DNA from: Moringa oleifera
Lineage: Eukaryota > Streptophyta > Magnoliopsida > Brassicales > Moringaceae
DNA: 64,000 nucleotides
Reading direction: 5' to 3'
Assembly: GCA_021397835.1 (NCBI GenBank)
Contig: JAJFZO010000799.1
Coordinates: 1,860,001-1,924,000, forward strand
Under the pieces are notes generated by a model. The model was given only the letters and a program-made list of their open reading frames with translations. It was not told where the DNA came from and searched no databases. A program made the position numbers and the translations under genes. This document shows, one piece after another, positions 35,001 through 47,800 of the stretch. Position 1 is the first letter of the stretch. Each line of letters opens with the position of its first letter.

Positions 35001-38000
35001 ATTCACATTGCAATGGTCTCATTCATCTAGTGGTTATGTTTATTCAGGAAATGTAACTTTTGTCCTTGAGGTGGCAAGTTAATAGATTTAGGGAATCAGA
35101 TTAAACAAATGCATATTCCATTCTTGTTGAGAATTGAAGGGTCTGGTTCCATGTTTGTTCTTCATGATCAGGATGCTTCCGTTTCACTGCATGTGAGAGA
35201 GAGATAGAGAGTATAATTTGACTATTGAAACAATTAATCTTATCTTAAAATTATTTCTCTAACGTTATATGTACAATGTTAAGCACTTGTTATCACTTGG
35301 GTTTGTTTTCATGGAACACGGATGCATACGTATCATGATTTTGTGGTAAACATTTCTAACTTATTATGCCTTAAGTGACAAAGCATCTCCCGGTTCTGTA
35401 TAGATGACATAATTTTCTCTACCCTAAATTTACTTCAGTATGTTGACTTTCTTCCTCTTACAATGTTTTAACGCTGTATGTTTGTAGAATTAAGTGCATT
35501 TGTAATCCTGAAGTAAATGGTGCTTCCTTTATTCTGCTTGCTTTATAGGCTCAGGATAACATGATGAACCTTCCATTAGCAAATGGCTGGGGGGAAAAGC
35601 ATCGGCTCTTCGTGAAGTGGAAATATATTGAAGCAAAGGTATTCTCTCTGCTATTTTAGTGTTGATGCCTGCAATTATAGCTGAGGATTTTCTTGCTTTG
35701 CATGGCTGTATGGAAAATCCACTTGCTAAAATAACTTTAGAGGTAGAGAGAAAAAGGGAAAAATAAAATAAAATCAGATAATAGCCAATTTGGTGTATTC
35801 TCTGGGCATTGTTGTCAAGAAAGCTGTTTTTAACTTCAGTCAGGTTAGAGGCTATTCAACTAGATTACATAATGGTTCTATGGTGATCTATAAGAACTTG
35901 AAAAACCAAAACAAATGAATTTAGGTTAACAAAACATGCTAATAGACACCTTGAAACGTAATAAGTAGCCTGTTGATGAATAACTGCAAAAGGAAGATCT
36001 AAGACACTCCTCGGAAAGTGCCCCAAGTTTTGACCCTTTCATGATTCTTAACTGCTTGAAGTTGCAACTAGAGTATGTAGCATGAAGAATCATTTGATAA
36101 CTAGAGGTATTGAAAGCATTTGTTACATTGGAGATCCTGTACTAGTAGTCTTCTTGGTATTGGTCTTGAATTAGCAATTGGTTTTATATGAGTCATGGCC
36201 TTATTGATATTTGTCTTCAATTCCTAATTGGGTAAGAAATAGACAATTATCTCTTTCTATATATTTCTAGTCACTGTGGACCTTCAAACTCTTATACACA
36301 TTGCTTTTCTTGTTTCTCTTGTATATTCCTTTATTACATATGGAGGTTTTCTACAATTATTCTTGTGGTTAAAAGTGGAGTGTGATTGTCAGAACATTAG
36401 GGATAGTGGTCCAGTATGCGTTACTGAGATTTGCATGTTTTGCTGTTAAGGTTTGTGAATTGCAGACTATGAGTGCTTGAAAGCATTTTTGTTTATTACG
36501 ATCCTTGAGTTTGTAGTGGATTTTCTCTGTTGTCTCACGCAACAACTTAGGTTTTGTATTCTTTTGTTATTTGTATGTTTCTTTCTTTCTTTGATTTGTG
36601 CAGTTCTTGATCAATTGATGGACTGGGATCCAAATTATTACAAATTGTTGTTTGGGAGAAAGAGGCGGAAGTCTACGAAGCAAGATCCCCAATATATAGT
36701 TTAGAATACCACTGGTAGCAAAACTATCAAGGCCTTCTGCTGTAGGTTTCACATGTTGACAGAAAGTAACTAGTGGAGAAGAGTATCTGAATAGAAGACA
36801 AAAGGGAGCTAAAGATAGTAGAAGAAAAAGGACCAATAAAAAAAAAAAAAAAGAGAATCTTGGATCTCAAAGCAATCTCAAAAAGTATCTAGTAAAGGTG
36901 GTCTAGTATATAGGCACCAGATATACCCAACATAGGAATTAAAATCCCTGATTCTTAAACCCCACTTAAACTGTAACACCGTGTTATATTTAAATTACCT
37001 AAATATCTCATACTATAGGAATATAAAAATGACAGCATTTATTCTTACTAGTATCCTGGAGGAATGAAGAATTCTCCATTTCATTCTTTCTTCGAAAATC
37101 TCCCTTTCTCTTAGCCCAGCACCATAAATTTGTTGCAAGTAATTCTTCTAACTCTTCTTCAATTGCTTAAGTCTGCCTTGCTCGCATGTGCTTTTTGACC
37201 AATCCTACTAGCAATGCCTAACACTTCTCCGGTCCATGCTTCTTACATCCTTGTAGGGTTTAGCATCACATTTGGTCCACTCCTGACCATCCAGGTGAGT
37301 CCTATTGTTGGCATGTACTATAATACCCTCATAATGCCACCTTGAGTCTTCTGAGCTTCCTTGGCTACATTAAGTTACATCGTTCTCATGCTTACAGGAA
37401 ATCAATCTTTATACCAATCTTTAGGAGAAATGGGTTGGGAGCCACCAAGCAAGGGCCACAATATTTTAGGGTCCCACTTGATGGCATCCAGGTCACCATT
37501 ATAATCGCTCAATTCACCCACTGTTTTGCCAATGTAAAGAAACTTCTCTTATGTGTGAATCAACCCTAATGGTCAAGCAATATGTAAAAGCTTCTACTAT
37601 TTATATAAATCCAGTTTATATTTGTGCTTGTCATGAATAATTATCAGATAGCTGAAGCTTCTACCTTTAGGAAAATGTGGATGAATTAACTTTCAGGAAC
37701 TCTAATTACCAATTTATTTGGCTGAATAGTCAATTTAGAAACAGCCATTTTTAATAAAGTGTATAGGTTGGCCTATTACGTCAATTAAATGCTGTCAGAT
37801 GTAATAACAGAACACTTAAATTTTGGTGGTAAGTAGTATGCCTTGATCTGGGAGAAAAGGAAGCAGAAAAAGGAAAAGTAATTTACAAGGGATTTATGTG
37901 CTAACTGTATGTCTTGCTGATATAGATTGCCAGGAGTGCTATTGGATATAGATCAAGACAGTTACTTTGGGGAATGTGCTTTTGCATGTAATTCTACTGA

Positions 38001-41000
38001 GTCAACAAGTAAGAGGCTGGAGCTGAGCAAGAGTTTCTAGAATGAAACTGACCTCCATGGTTCTGCTTTAGCATCTTACTCTTGATTGATAATGTTACTA
38101 TAACCAGTATTTGTAAAAAAGAAAGAACAGAATGAATTAGTGGGCCTAATGGATCAATTAATGTTTTAGGGTGCATTGGCTTTATGATATACAACAGTTA
38201 TTCATTGCCTGCTCGATTTTAGTGGATCAATTCTGACCTGAATGTGTCATATTAATTGTCACTCTGGAATGATATTCCTCAATCGGTCACAACTGCTGAC
38301 AACAATAGTCCTTGGACTTTTAACATTGGTGTTTCGTCATTCAGCTTTTACAAGAAATACTCTTTTTCTTTCCTCTTTTACCAGGCTGCAGCATATTACT
38401 ATCATGGTTTGATTCTTGATGAGGGAAACACAGAGAAATCACATGGAATGGCAGTGGCTGCTTTGCAGGCTGCAGATGAGTGTTTCAAGGAAGGCAAAAA
38501 GGCATCTGAAGCATTCAATGCAGCTCCTCCTTTGTCAAGGTAATCTAATGAACTCTTCTATTTGCCCTTTTACCTTACTGTATTTTGGATTGAGAATTTA
38601 TATTTCGTGACAGTAACATCTTACCTCTCATGTTTACATTCACAACGTCTCTCTTCCATTAACTCTCCCTTGATCTCAGGGAGATCATAGCAACAATGGA
38701 CAGTTGTTGGAAAGGCAACTAATTGGGTCTGGTGTAGGATATTCTGTTCTTTGTTTTCATGCATCAAGAAAGCTCCTCCTGTCCATGGGGCCATTCTGGG
38801 AGCTTGAGCCCCCCATGTTTATACTGTTTAGACCTTGCTCATGTCAATTCTCGGTACCAATTATTCGATATCTACCAAACTAGGGGTAAATTGGGTTTCA
38901 AAAAAATTCCAGAAGCTCAATCAGATTGGAAGGTAATGCTCGCTTTTCAAGATGTTTGATAATGAAAACAGACCACAAAACCAGAGCAAATTGTGCTTTA
39001 GTAAATAACAGTTAAGTTGGCAAATAAACATTGGAGAAAAAGTAGCAAAGAATGCAAAGGTTTTTTTTGTCATTCAGCTATGAAAATTTATGTCCTCTCC
39101 TCTAGGATCCCCCTTGGAATTTTCAATTAATTATCTCGCAAGATAGTGTCCAACTACAAGCTTCCTAGGTACTAGCAGAACTTTACAAGAGTTCTTTAGC
39201 AAAATCTCAAATAATAAGCTTATGGGCCTTGCAACCTGTTGAGCAGTTGATTACAAGCTTACAGGTGTTTGCAGTGTACACAAGAGTTGAGCTTACAACA
39301 CTGAAATCAAGCTTAGAGGTTCTTGCAGTCTTTACAAGGATTTCTCCTAGTCTTGGAAATAGAAAAGGTCCATATATCATTGGAATTCGAAAGCCAAAGG
39401 CAGTTATCTCATTTAGTTTAGTCAGACCAAAGAAGGGAGTGAAAATTAATGTTTGGACCATGAATGAAACATCTTGTTTGATATGTTGTCATGAATTGTC
39501 TCCTATGTTGTACTTTTAAGATCATAACTGCTGCTCTGCAAAGGGGCTGTCTAAAGATGATTTACATGGAGCTGTAGCTGTCAAATGCATGCTGACAGCA
39601 TGTCTTCTTATTCTGCCTGTCCACACATTGGCTGTGCTAGATTTCATTGGTTAGTTAATGATTCTTCTGGTGATGTTGGATTGAATACTAGGGGCACGTT
39701 GGAGCCTGGGTTTGTTAGAGATAGATATAGATTGCTGGGCTATATTCTATTACCTTAAGCTTTTAGAATAATCAGTTCTACATGGTATGGAAGCCTAACA
39801 ACTTCAAATGCTGAGTCTTACTCTCTATTTTTTTAATCAGAAAAAAGTATGTATTTATATTATATACATGTGGCACCAAGGTGGTGTCTCACATGTACAC
39901 AAATCTTTAGCTATTACAGGGTGCCTTCCACAGGGTCTTACTCTATTTTCTCTTCTAGCTGTTGAACTCATGAGGATCACTGTCATTATTTGCCTCCTTT
40001 GGCATTATCATCATTGTTTACTGGCAGTCTTGGATTGAAATTGTTAAGACTTTGCACAGTAGTTTATGTTATGCACACTTTTCTTTTCTTTTTTTTTTTT
40101 TGAAAATGTCATTAATCTCCTTGAAGTCTAGAGAAATCTACAGTTACCTCTTCGTATTTCAAGAAATTTTGCTCACCTCTTTCCTCTTTTTCCTAGTTTT
40201 GAATTTCATTTGATGCTTTCCGTTAAAGAACTGTGTTGGTCACTAGTTGCTTGGTTAAAACTGATATATCATGTTGGCAGAAAAGGGAAACATCAAAATT
40301 GCCTTATAAAATCATAAAATTAGAAAATTAGAAAACTGCAAGTACTAGTCTTAACAAACAACTGCTAATGTTTTTTTAATATATATATAATTTAAAAATA
40401 AAATTTTTAAAAAAAACATGTTAGCATGTTTGTTGCTTCTCAACTTTAGCTATTTGTTAAACATGTTTAAAGGAGGTGAGTATAAATTTTGAAAGTAGGA
40501 GGATAAGTGTAGGTTTTGTTAAGATTAAGAATATCAATGTGATTTCTTTTGTTGTTTCAGTGGGGCAGTGTAACGGCGCCTCTTTTTCTTCCCTGCAATT
40601 TTGTTGTTAAGCTTTCACGTTTCTTTTTCTGAATTCACTCTGGTTTTGATCAGGATCGAGATATGCCCTCAGCTTCAACCTTTTGGGCACAAGTTTTTCC
40701 ATTCAATTTTTCTTTTATCAGAGAAAAAAATTGCTTCTCGTTATTTTCTTAAGGCCACATCTTAAGTTCAAAGGTTTCTAAATTGTGAATAGTTGTTTCA
40801 ACAGATACTGAGGTCTGCAAAAGTTTTAATGATGAATAAAAGTTGTTATTCTTTTGCATTTAGCTTTTGGTTTCTTCTAGATTCTAATGATCACAGTCAC
40901 TCTTGATACCTCTTGTTGCTTCTGTTTAACACACTAAATTTCCTGATCCTGATTACTCTTTTGGTCTTTCTTGCAGCCTTTGATGCAATGATATATTGCA

Positions 41001-41992
41001 TCTCTAGCTACTACATATATGACCTTGTGATTCTTAGTTGTTTATTTGTGTGATCCATGTGAAGAAATGTTTTTTATCGGGCTTTTCTGTGATATCCTTC
41101 TGATACTTCATATTTGGTCACTTGCATATTTTTCTTTCAACGTATAAAAATGTATATAAGCACCCATGTTTTGTGCTAGTGGTAGTGAGAAAATAATAAG
41201 AAACATGAAGACTGTGTTTAATACCCAGCATTAATTGGATTTACCACTTTCATTTTCTTTTCCTATAACCATCGGAACTAATGGAACAGTTGTAGCACTG
41301 TTCCTGGAATCTATTTCATTATCTTATTTTACCAGGAGATGTCACCAAGAGATCATGGACTTATTATTTTCTATTTCTCTCAAGCACAGCCTAAATCTCT
41401 TAGGTTGTACCAATGTCACTTGTCTATTGTTTCCATGTATTTCTTATGTTTCCAGGTGATGGTTTGCTATCCATGTTACATTAATTTTTTATGGCACTAT
41501 GGACTATCATTTTTTATGCACAATGCATGTGTTTCTATTGAAATAATATTATGCTATAATATTATGTCACTTGACGTGCATATCCTCACTGGAAGAGTTC
41601 TGTTCTCTTTATCATGTTGACATTCTTGATTTTGGTGCAGAAATCCACCACTTTGGGGCACCATGAAGTATCTCTCAGAGAAAATTCCAAAAGATACTTC
41701 AAGTAAGGTGCGGATAAACCGCGATCTATACTCTCATGAGCGGTAAGTGTTGTTTCATTGAAAAATATGATATTGTAGGCTATACAGTATTTTCAATGAA
41801 CAAGATGGTAAGAAGCCCGAGCCATTGTTTGTTTACTACAGAATCATGGAGACAGCACCAACGTTGCCTGACTTTGCTTTGTCACTGAAACCTGATGAGT
41901 ATCAGCTTCCTTCAGTGGACACTTCATGGAACGAAGAGAATATATACCGGGGCCAAACTGGCTCCGACCAGGTCAAGGGTGACCGAAGATAG
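29059..41992 (+). CDS. BRO1-domain endosomal-sorting protein (BROX/BRAF-like)
   Basis: Coding exons: 29059-29311, 29396-29470, 29561-29619, 29741-29876, 33157-33253, 33364-33430, 33812-33910, 35549-35638, 38385-38539, 41641-41742, 41842-41992. All introns are GT-AG and the exons join in frame to 427 aa. The BRO1 domain fills most of the protein, from about residue 30 (EVSVYVPGLRIP) to about 390, with the helical core around KYIEAKAAAYYYHGLIL. Bro1 domains form a boomerang-shaped helical fold that binds ESCRT-III. Plant relatives, including Arabidopsis BRAF, act on multivesicular bodies and ubiquitinated membrane cargo. The start MGCLVS has Gly2, Cys3 and Ser6, a strong N-myristoylation and palmitoylation pattern. 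There is no V-domain or proline-rich tail as in ALIX. Introns 4, 8 and 9 are each about 2.7-3.3 kb. The fold is certain, the exact orthologue is not. Confidence 0.93.
30097..30296 (+). repeat. Direct repeat with 120-bp spacing in intron 4 of the BRO1 gene
   Basis: A segment beginning 'ataatacttacct' (from 30097) and one beginning 'ataatactaacct' (from 30217) stay similar for about 80 bases, ending in 'tttaatatatg(a/g)ataca'. They are diverged. Function unknown. Confidence 0.6.
31080..31260. repeat. CA/TA-rich low-complexity tract with a 31-base palindrome
   Basis: Mixed (CA)n, (GTAT)n and (TA)n stretches lie within intron 4 of the BRO1 gene. At 31219-31249 two 15-base arms (atgcataaatacata and its exact complement) flank a single G. 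The open frames on both strands here are products of the low-complexity repeat. Confidence 0.8.
31735..32288 (+). repeat. Diverged ~220-bp direct repeat in intron 4 of the BRO1 gene
   Basis: 31735-31960 and 32070-32288 share start ('gatcctgt(g/a)taacttggcc'), middle ('acttaaccag(g/a)aaa', 'ttgataataatagttt' type) and end ('gaagagat(a/g)a.agttttaatttt'). Offset is 335 bases. It looks like an old local duplication with later substitutions and indels. Confidence 0.6.
36965..37580 (+). other. Possible LTR-type repeat fragment in intron 8 of the BRO1 gene
   Basis: The stretch opens with 'tgtaacaccgtg', close to the TGTAACACCC start common in plant LTRs, and is richer in C than the intron around it. 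No second LTR, target duplication or coding domain was found, so this is only a suggestion. Confidence 0.2.
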
Positions 41993-44738
41993 GTGTCAAA
42001 GATATTTTCACATCACAGCTACACGAAGGTCAACCTCAAACACAGTGACAGTCCAAACGTCGCTGTTGTCCAATTGTTGTATGTACCAAAGGTCCATTTT
42101 TAGCTGTTTTTTCACTTTCCATGTGATCTATGTAGATTGCATGGAGCCTTGTATCTTCCTTTGTGTGTAAAACTGTAAATTAACTTCTTCCAGGGAAGGA
42201 ATTCCAATTTCCAAATAATATGTATGCCTTTTGACCTTTAAAAGTGAGCCAGTAAAATTGCCTGTTTGTTTGATGCAAAGCTTTGCAGAGGCCCCCTTGT
42301 CTTTAAAGTTCTCTATGATATAAAGAGTTGTTATCTTTGCCTCAGCTCATTCATCTGTCATCATTCATAATTGAGGTGACTTCAGCTTCATTTTTAAGAA
42401 AATTGATCTTGATTTGGCTGTAATTGCATATAAAAATATGAATGTTTGTCCGGAGGAGACTTTTATGTAAGGGTTGGCACGCCCTTGGATGGAGGCCATG
42501 AATGCCTCTTAATTGGGACCGCTTAATTTTAATCTAACATTGTTTTTTATCTCATGTCAATAGTAAATGGCAACAATTTGTTTGATATTAAATGATTCAT
42601 TTTTCTTAAAGTAGACATGAGTGTGACTGTCTAGGAGGTAAAAGAGCTTGTCTCTATCAAAAGAAAATGGAGAGAGCCACTGTGTTGTGGCTGGCAGTGG
42701 GAGCATGCAAATCAAGGCACATAGACTCAGGGTTACCTAAAGAGATTAGGTGGAAGTGATCCCTTTTGGTTAGGAGGCTAATCAAAGTTAAATCAAACCG
42801 ATTCAATTAAGAGACTTGAAGTTAAATGCAACTAAAGTTTCTTTTGATTTAAGTTACTTAGTTGATTTTTTTTGTTTTTTGAAAAGATATATCAATAATA
42901 CTCAAACGTAAATTTTATGTTTTAATTAATAGAAGTTAACATTAATATTTTAATATAAATGTTAGATTACATAAAAGCATTTAAATCAACTTTATTTTTT
43001 AAAATAAATAATATTAAAAATACAAAAAAATTGATCATAAATATTCTCAATATTTAAAATCAACATCTTACATATTTTAATCTTAACAACATCATCTTTC
43101 AAAATTTCATAAAGCAAGCATCTTAGTACATGCATAAAAAAATGCTAATACACTCAACTTTTTAAAAAGAAATAAAAAAAAACAAAGATATGAATTTCCT
43201 TCCTTTATTTTTTGCACTTTCAAAAAGAAATTAATGAACACTTAGGGAGAAATAAATAGGAGAAATTTTAGAGAAAACAATGTTAGAGTTACTTATTTTG
43301 TTTTATACTTAGATATTATTTAGTAATTTTTTCTTTTTACTGCTATTATTAAGTAGTGTTAAATTATTATTATTATTTGATGAATTCACTAATAAAATTT
43401 AATATTTGATTTAATTCACTTTTTATTAATTTTTAGTATCTAATTACATAGATTTTTATCAATAGTTTGGACTAAAAAATTTTAATCCGAATTAAATTGA
43501 CAATAAATAAAAATTTGAACCAAACAGAGTCAAAATTAACAATTGATTTGATTTAATTACTTTAAATCCTTTTTTTTTTCAACCCATTAGGGAGCTTATC
43601 CTTCTTGTATATATAAGACAGAGAATTGGCTTATAAGAAAGGAGAGAAATGGGATATGGATTACCAGTTGAAAGAAGGGCATACATAAATCCATACATAC
43701 ATACATATATATATATACATATAAATTTATTCAAATTTAATTCATTTAATTTTATATTGGTTAAAAAATTATTGTTTATTTTTTTAATTTATTTTAAAAA
43801 ATGATTTGATTTTGATAAAAATTTGAAATTTTTATAATAAAATGACATAATTTTAATAACATCAATATATTCAATAACTTTTAAATGAATTGATAGAAAG
43901 TTTGATTTAAATTAATTGGATCAATAAAACTTATCGTTCAATTTGACTTTGAAAATATTAAATATTAATATTTAAATAAAAATTCAATTAAAAACTTGTT
44001 TTTAACCTTGCAGTCATGGAGGTAAAATATAAAGTTACTAGGCAAAAAAATTATAGAGTAAGTTTAATTAAAAATAGAATTAAATGAAAAACTCCATTCT
44101 CTATTTTGTTAAAAGTCTTTCAAAAATAAATATTAAAAATTAGATTTTTCCAAATTTTTATTTAAAATTAAAATTTCAATCAATTTAATTTTATATTTAA
44201 AATTTCAATTAATTTTGTTTTATATTTAAAATTTTAGTTTTATTCAATTTGCACTTTGTTCAAGCTAACTATAAAATGTTAATAATATTTTATTTTTTAA
44301 ATTTGAATAATTTTTATTTACACATTATTTTTATAAATTTTTTAAAATTTTGATGATGTAAATTTTTTTTAAAATATTTTTAATATTAAAAAAATTAAAA
44401 TTTATTATAATAATAATTAAATATTTATTTTTATATAAAAATTTAAGTTAAAATTTGTTATATAAAATTTTAATTTATATATATATAATATAAATATTAT
44501 TACTTTATTTCTATGTATTTATGTTAAAATATATATTAAAGTATTATAATTATTTACTACATCATCATAATTTCATTCAATTTTTAATATTTAAATTTTC
44601 TTTTTCTTTGATTTAATGATATGTTTGATTTTAAAATATTACTAATATTTTGATTTCAAACTATTAAAAAAATATCCTTGAGACATTGAAATATATTTTT
44701 TAAAAATAAAAATAATTTTCTTTCAGAAGAGATAAGCC
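41993..44738. other. 3'UTR and AT-rich intergenic sequence
   Basis: The first 200-300 bases are probably the 3'UTR of the BRO1-domain gene. The open frame at 41895-42170 is an out-of-frame shadow of its last exon. From about 42750 the sequence becomes strongly AT-rich, with a (CATA)n/(TA)n tract near 43680-43722. No gene was seen. Confidence 0.5.
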
Positions 44739-44816
44739 ATGGTTAAACGGCCAAGAGAAGACGAAACCAAGCCGGTAAAGAGAGGATTGAAGAAGGGAGG
44801 AAATAGAGGGAAATAG
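44739..44816 (+). CDS. Upstream ORF of the DUF1308 gene (25 codons)
   Basis: ATG at 44739 opens a very basic 25-residue peptide (MVKRPREDETKPVKRGLKKG, then GNRGK) that stops at 44814-44816, 14 bases before the main ATG at 44831 and in a different frame. If the transcript starts upstream of it, ribosomes would meet it first and it could reduce translation of the main protein. The transcription start is not known, so it may lie outside the mRNA. Confidence 0.35.
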   Translation: MVKRPREDETKPVKRGLKKGGNRGK

Positions 44817-44830
44817 AGCTGCGCACAAGA

Positions 44831-47800
44831 ATGGAGGAAATGGAGGCCGCAAAGAAGAGATGCAAAGACGTGATCCGTAGCATAGAGAGACTGCCTGCGA
44901 CCACTAACATCACCCATTCCTGCAGGCGCACTCTCCTCAAGTTGGCGCACTCCGATCTCAACTTCGTCTCTTCCCTTGCCACTCCTAACGCACCCCGCAG
45001 GTTTCCCTCTCTGTCCCTCATCGCTCTTTGTTGTAAAGTTGTCTTTTAACTTCTATTGCAATTGGCAGCCTCAACATCGGGCATTTGGAGGCCGTCGTGG
45101 GCATTCTTCAGCTACCTTGTGTCCGTGGAGTTTCACGTGTATGCAAGCCACTCCCTCTGTCGCCTCCGATCGTTGATTGTTCTGTGGAAAGCGTGCATGT
45201 CGATATAGTCTGTACGCTTAACAGAAAACCAGCGTGGATTATTGTATCCGATAGGAATCCCAAGTATGTCTCTTGGAAGTGTCAGAGATGTGGTAAAAAC
45301 AAGGGCTTGAAACTGAGAGTGGAACGTCTCCTTGCTGCCGCCCGCTCTTCTCGAACCTTAACACCTTCCTCTATTGTTCTGTTCTTCGCAAATGGGCTTC
45401 CCAGCTTCGTTCGTCAAAAGCTTATGGATGAATTCGGTGCCTCAGAGTTCGATTTTGATTTTGCTGAGGAGCTTCAAGGGGAGTGGGTTAATGTGCTTCC
45501 ATGGTCTTACAGGGATGCACTTGCCCTTGAAATCAAACTCAAAGATGATTCTATGAGGAACACTGTTCTCACTTGTGGTTCACTCCCCAATGCTGCTTAC
45601 CCGGAGCTTCAACAAGAGAATGTAAGAGCAAACTCGGGTGATGCTTTCTATTCTTCTCTTCTATCAGCGGCATTCTGCTCTCCTGGTGTCAATATGGAAG
45701 TATCTTCTAAACCGTGGGATTTGCTGGGTGAAGGCCATCCCTTAAATTTTGATACTACCGCTTTGATTGCTCTTGTATCTGGAATCAGTAATGGTCATGC
45801 AGAGAAACTGTTGAGTAAGCAGGAGATCGAATTGAAGGAGCGATTCAAGGGCAACTTTGAGTTCGTGATAGCACAGGCAAGTCTTCTTTTGAGCTGTGCT
45901 TCTTTATGCTTGATTGCTACACAAATCTGGAGTTTTTGATGCATTCCGTTTAGAATGGGCATAAGGTACCTTTCTTAGAAACAAGGAAATTGGAAAATTG
46001 CAATTGAGTCCTAGTTCTTCAAGTCATATGAAAATTAAGATGATCGCCACTTAACAAGATAGCAATTACCCCTTCCATGAAGAGCTGTCATTAAGTCCAC
46101 ATTTTTTTATCATGGAGAAGAGGCTGATTTCTAGATGGAAATTGGAAACTTCATCTTTAGAAATTCTGACTTAAAGTAAGCTATAACATAGTCACTTACA
46201 TTAAGTTCCTTGTGTCTGTAATACTGACCTGCTGCCTGTCTAAGGGCCACATCGCTCAATGCTACCTTCCATCTAATCAATTGTATTGGGTAAAAATTTC
46301 AGCAAGCTCAGAAATGCAAGCATCAGGGAGAAAGGGAAGAAGGTCAGTTGGTGTACAAGGGAGTTGTTACTGTCATTCAGGTCTTTAAAAATAGATTTTC
46401 AATAGAGTTGTTATGGGCACAAAATTGGCAAAATCCAGTGACAGTGGTCTTATTTTTCCATCAATGGATTTGTGTATGTCACCCTGACTACAAATAATGA
46501 CCTCCATTTGCCAGACTATGGCCATGGAAGGCAGAAGAAAAACTTTAAACTTGTGTGATTCAATTTTTAATGTGGCTTCCAAAAGTAACTAATAAACATC
46601 CTTGTCAAATGCTGTTGAAGAAAGCAAACCATGTTGTAATGAGCTCATCATCTAAATGACATCGTTCTCATCTGGTCACTGTTAAAGTTGTGTAGTCTTC
46701 GGTGAGTAGGTCCCTGCAGAAGCAATTGAAGACAAGGAAGGAGGTCAAAATTGCATTAGTAAGGTATCGAATCCTCTGCATTGAATTTCTGAATGATAGG
46801 ATGAGACCAAATACTTGTGAAACATGTAAGGTTTGAAATTTGAAAACAACACAAAACTAGAGATCTTGGATCTTAATGAAGTCTTAAGATTCATAAATTG
46901 GCATCAAATCATCAAGGAGTTAAGACAACAAGACCCTCAAATTTTCATGGTCAGCAAATCCTAATTTTGAATGAAACAAATAAACCCTAGCTAATATTGA
47001 ACAAATTAAAAATGAGCAGATAATAATTTCTCAGTTATTTCCCTAATTCAGAAGTCTACGCAAGATAAGTTTGCTGAAATTCTTAAGCAGTGCTCCATGT
47101 AGTGCACTTATTTCCGGTCAATATCATTTTTTCTCTGTTCAAGTCTCTTGGATGGCATTTACTTGTTGAGCATGCTGTAGTTGATTACAATTGTAGTCTC
47201 AGCCACATTATTGTAAATACAAGTTATGGTGCTCTTTTCTTCCTTGCCTGGTGGAGACGAAACAAGGAAATATCTCCCTGATCACCTTTTTGGCTCCTTT
47301 CTTCTTCAACAATCATTTAATAGGAATGTACTCCTGTTCAGAAGTTTGTTCATGTATTTCCTCCCTGTTGCTGACCCACCAATAAATAAATAAAGGCACC
47401 TTCAAGATATGTACTGCAGCGGTTTGATGCTTTAGCAATATCTAATCTCAGTATGGTAGTCTTCTATATATAGAAGTTAGCCACATCATCTGATGATGCT
47501 GATGTGTGGGGTCCATCTTCTTGTTGTTATCATTATTTTCTTTAATTGTTATTGTTAGTAACATTTTAGTTGTTTATTACATTATTTATGTCACTATTCT
47601 TGCTGTTCTTTCATTCTTTATCTATGCTGTCAGCAAAAATTCTGATTTATTAGTGTTCTGGTTCAGTTGGAATGAATTTTGTGACTACCTCATTTCAGGT
47701 CATGTCTGAACTTCAAAGTCCAATACATTTAGAATTGAGTGGTGTATTATCTGGAAAGAGAGGGATAATATGCGAAAGTGTTCTCTCAGAGTTCAAGGAG

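Noticed and set aside
44723..45021. Minus-strand frames opposite exon 1 of the DUF1308 gene
   Set aside because: Antisense shadows of a well-supported exon.
45877..45939. Read-through of exon 2 of the DUF1308 gene to a stop at 45939
   Set aside because: It would cut the DUF1308 domain; the joined model with exon 3 restores it exactly in frame.
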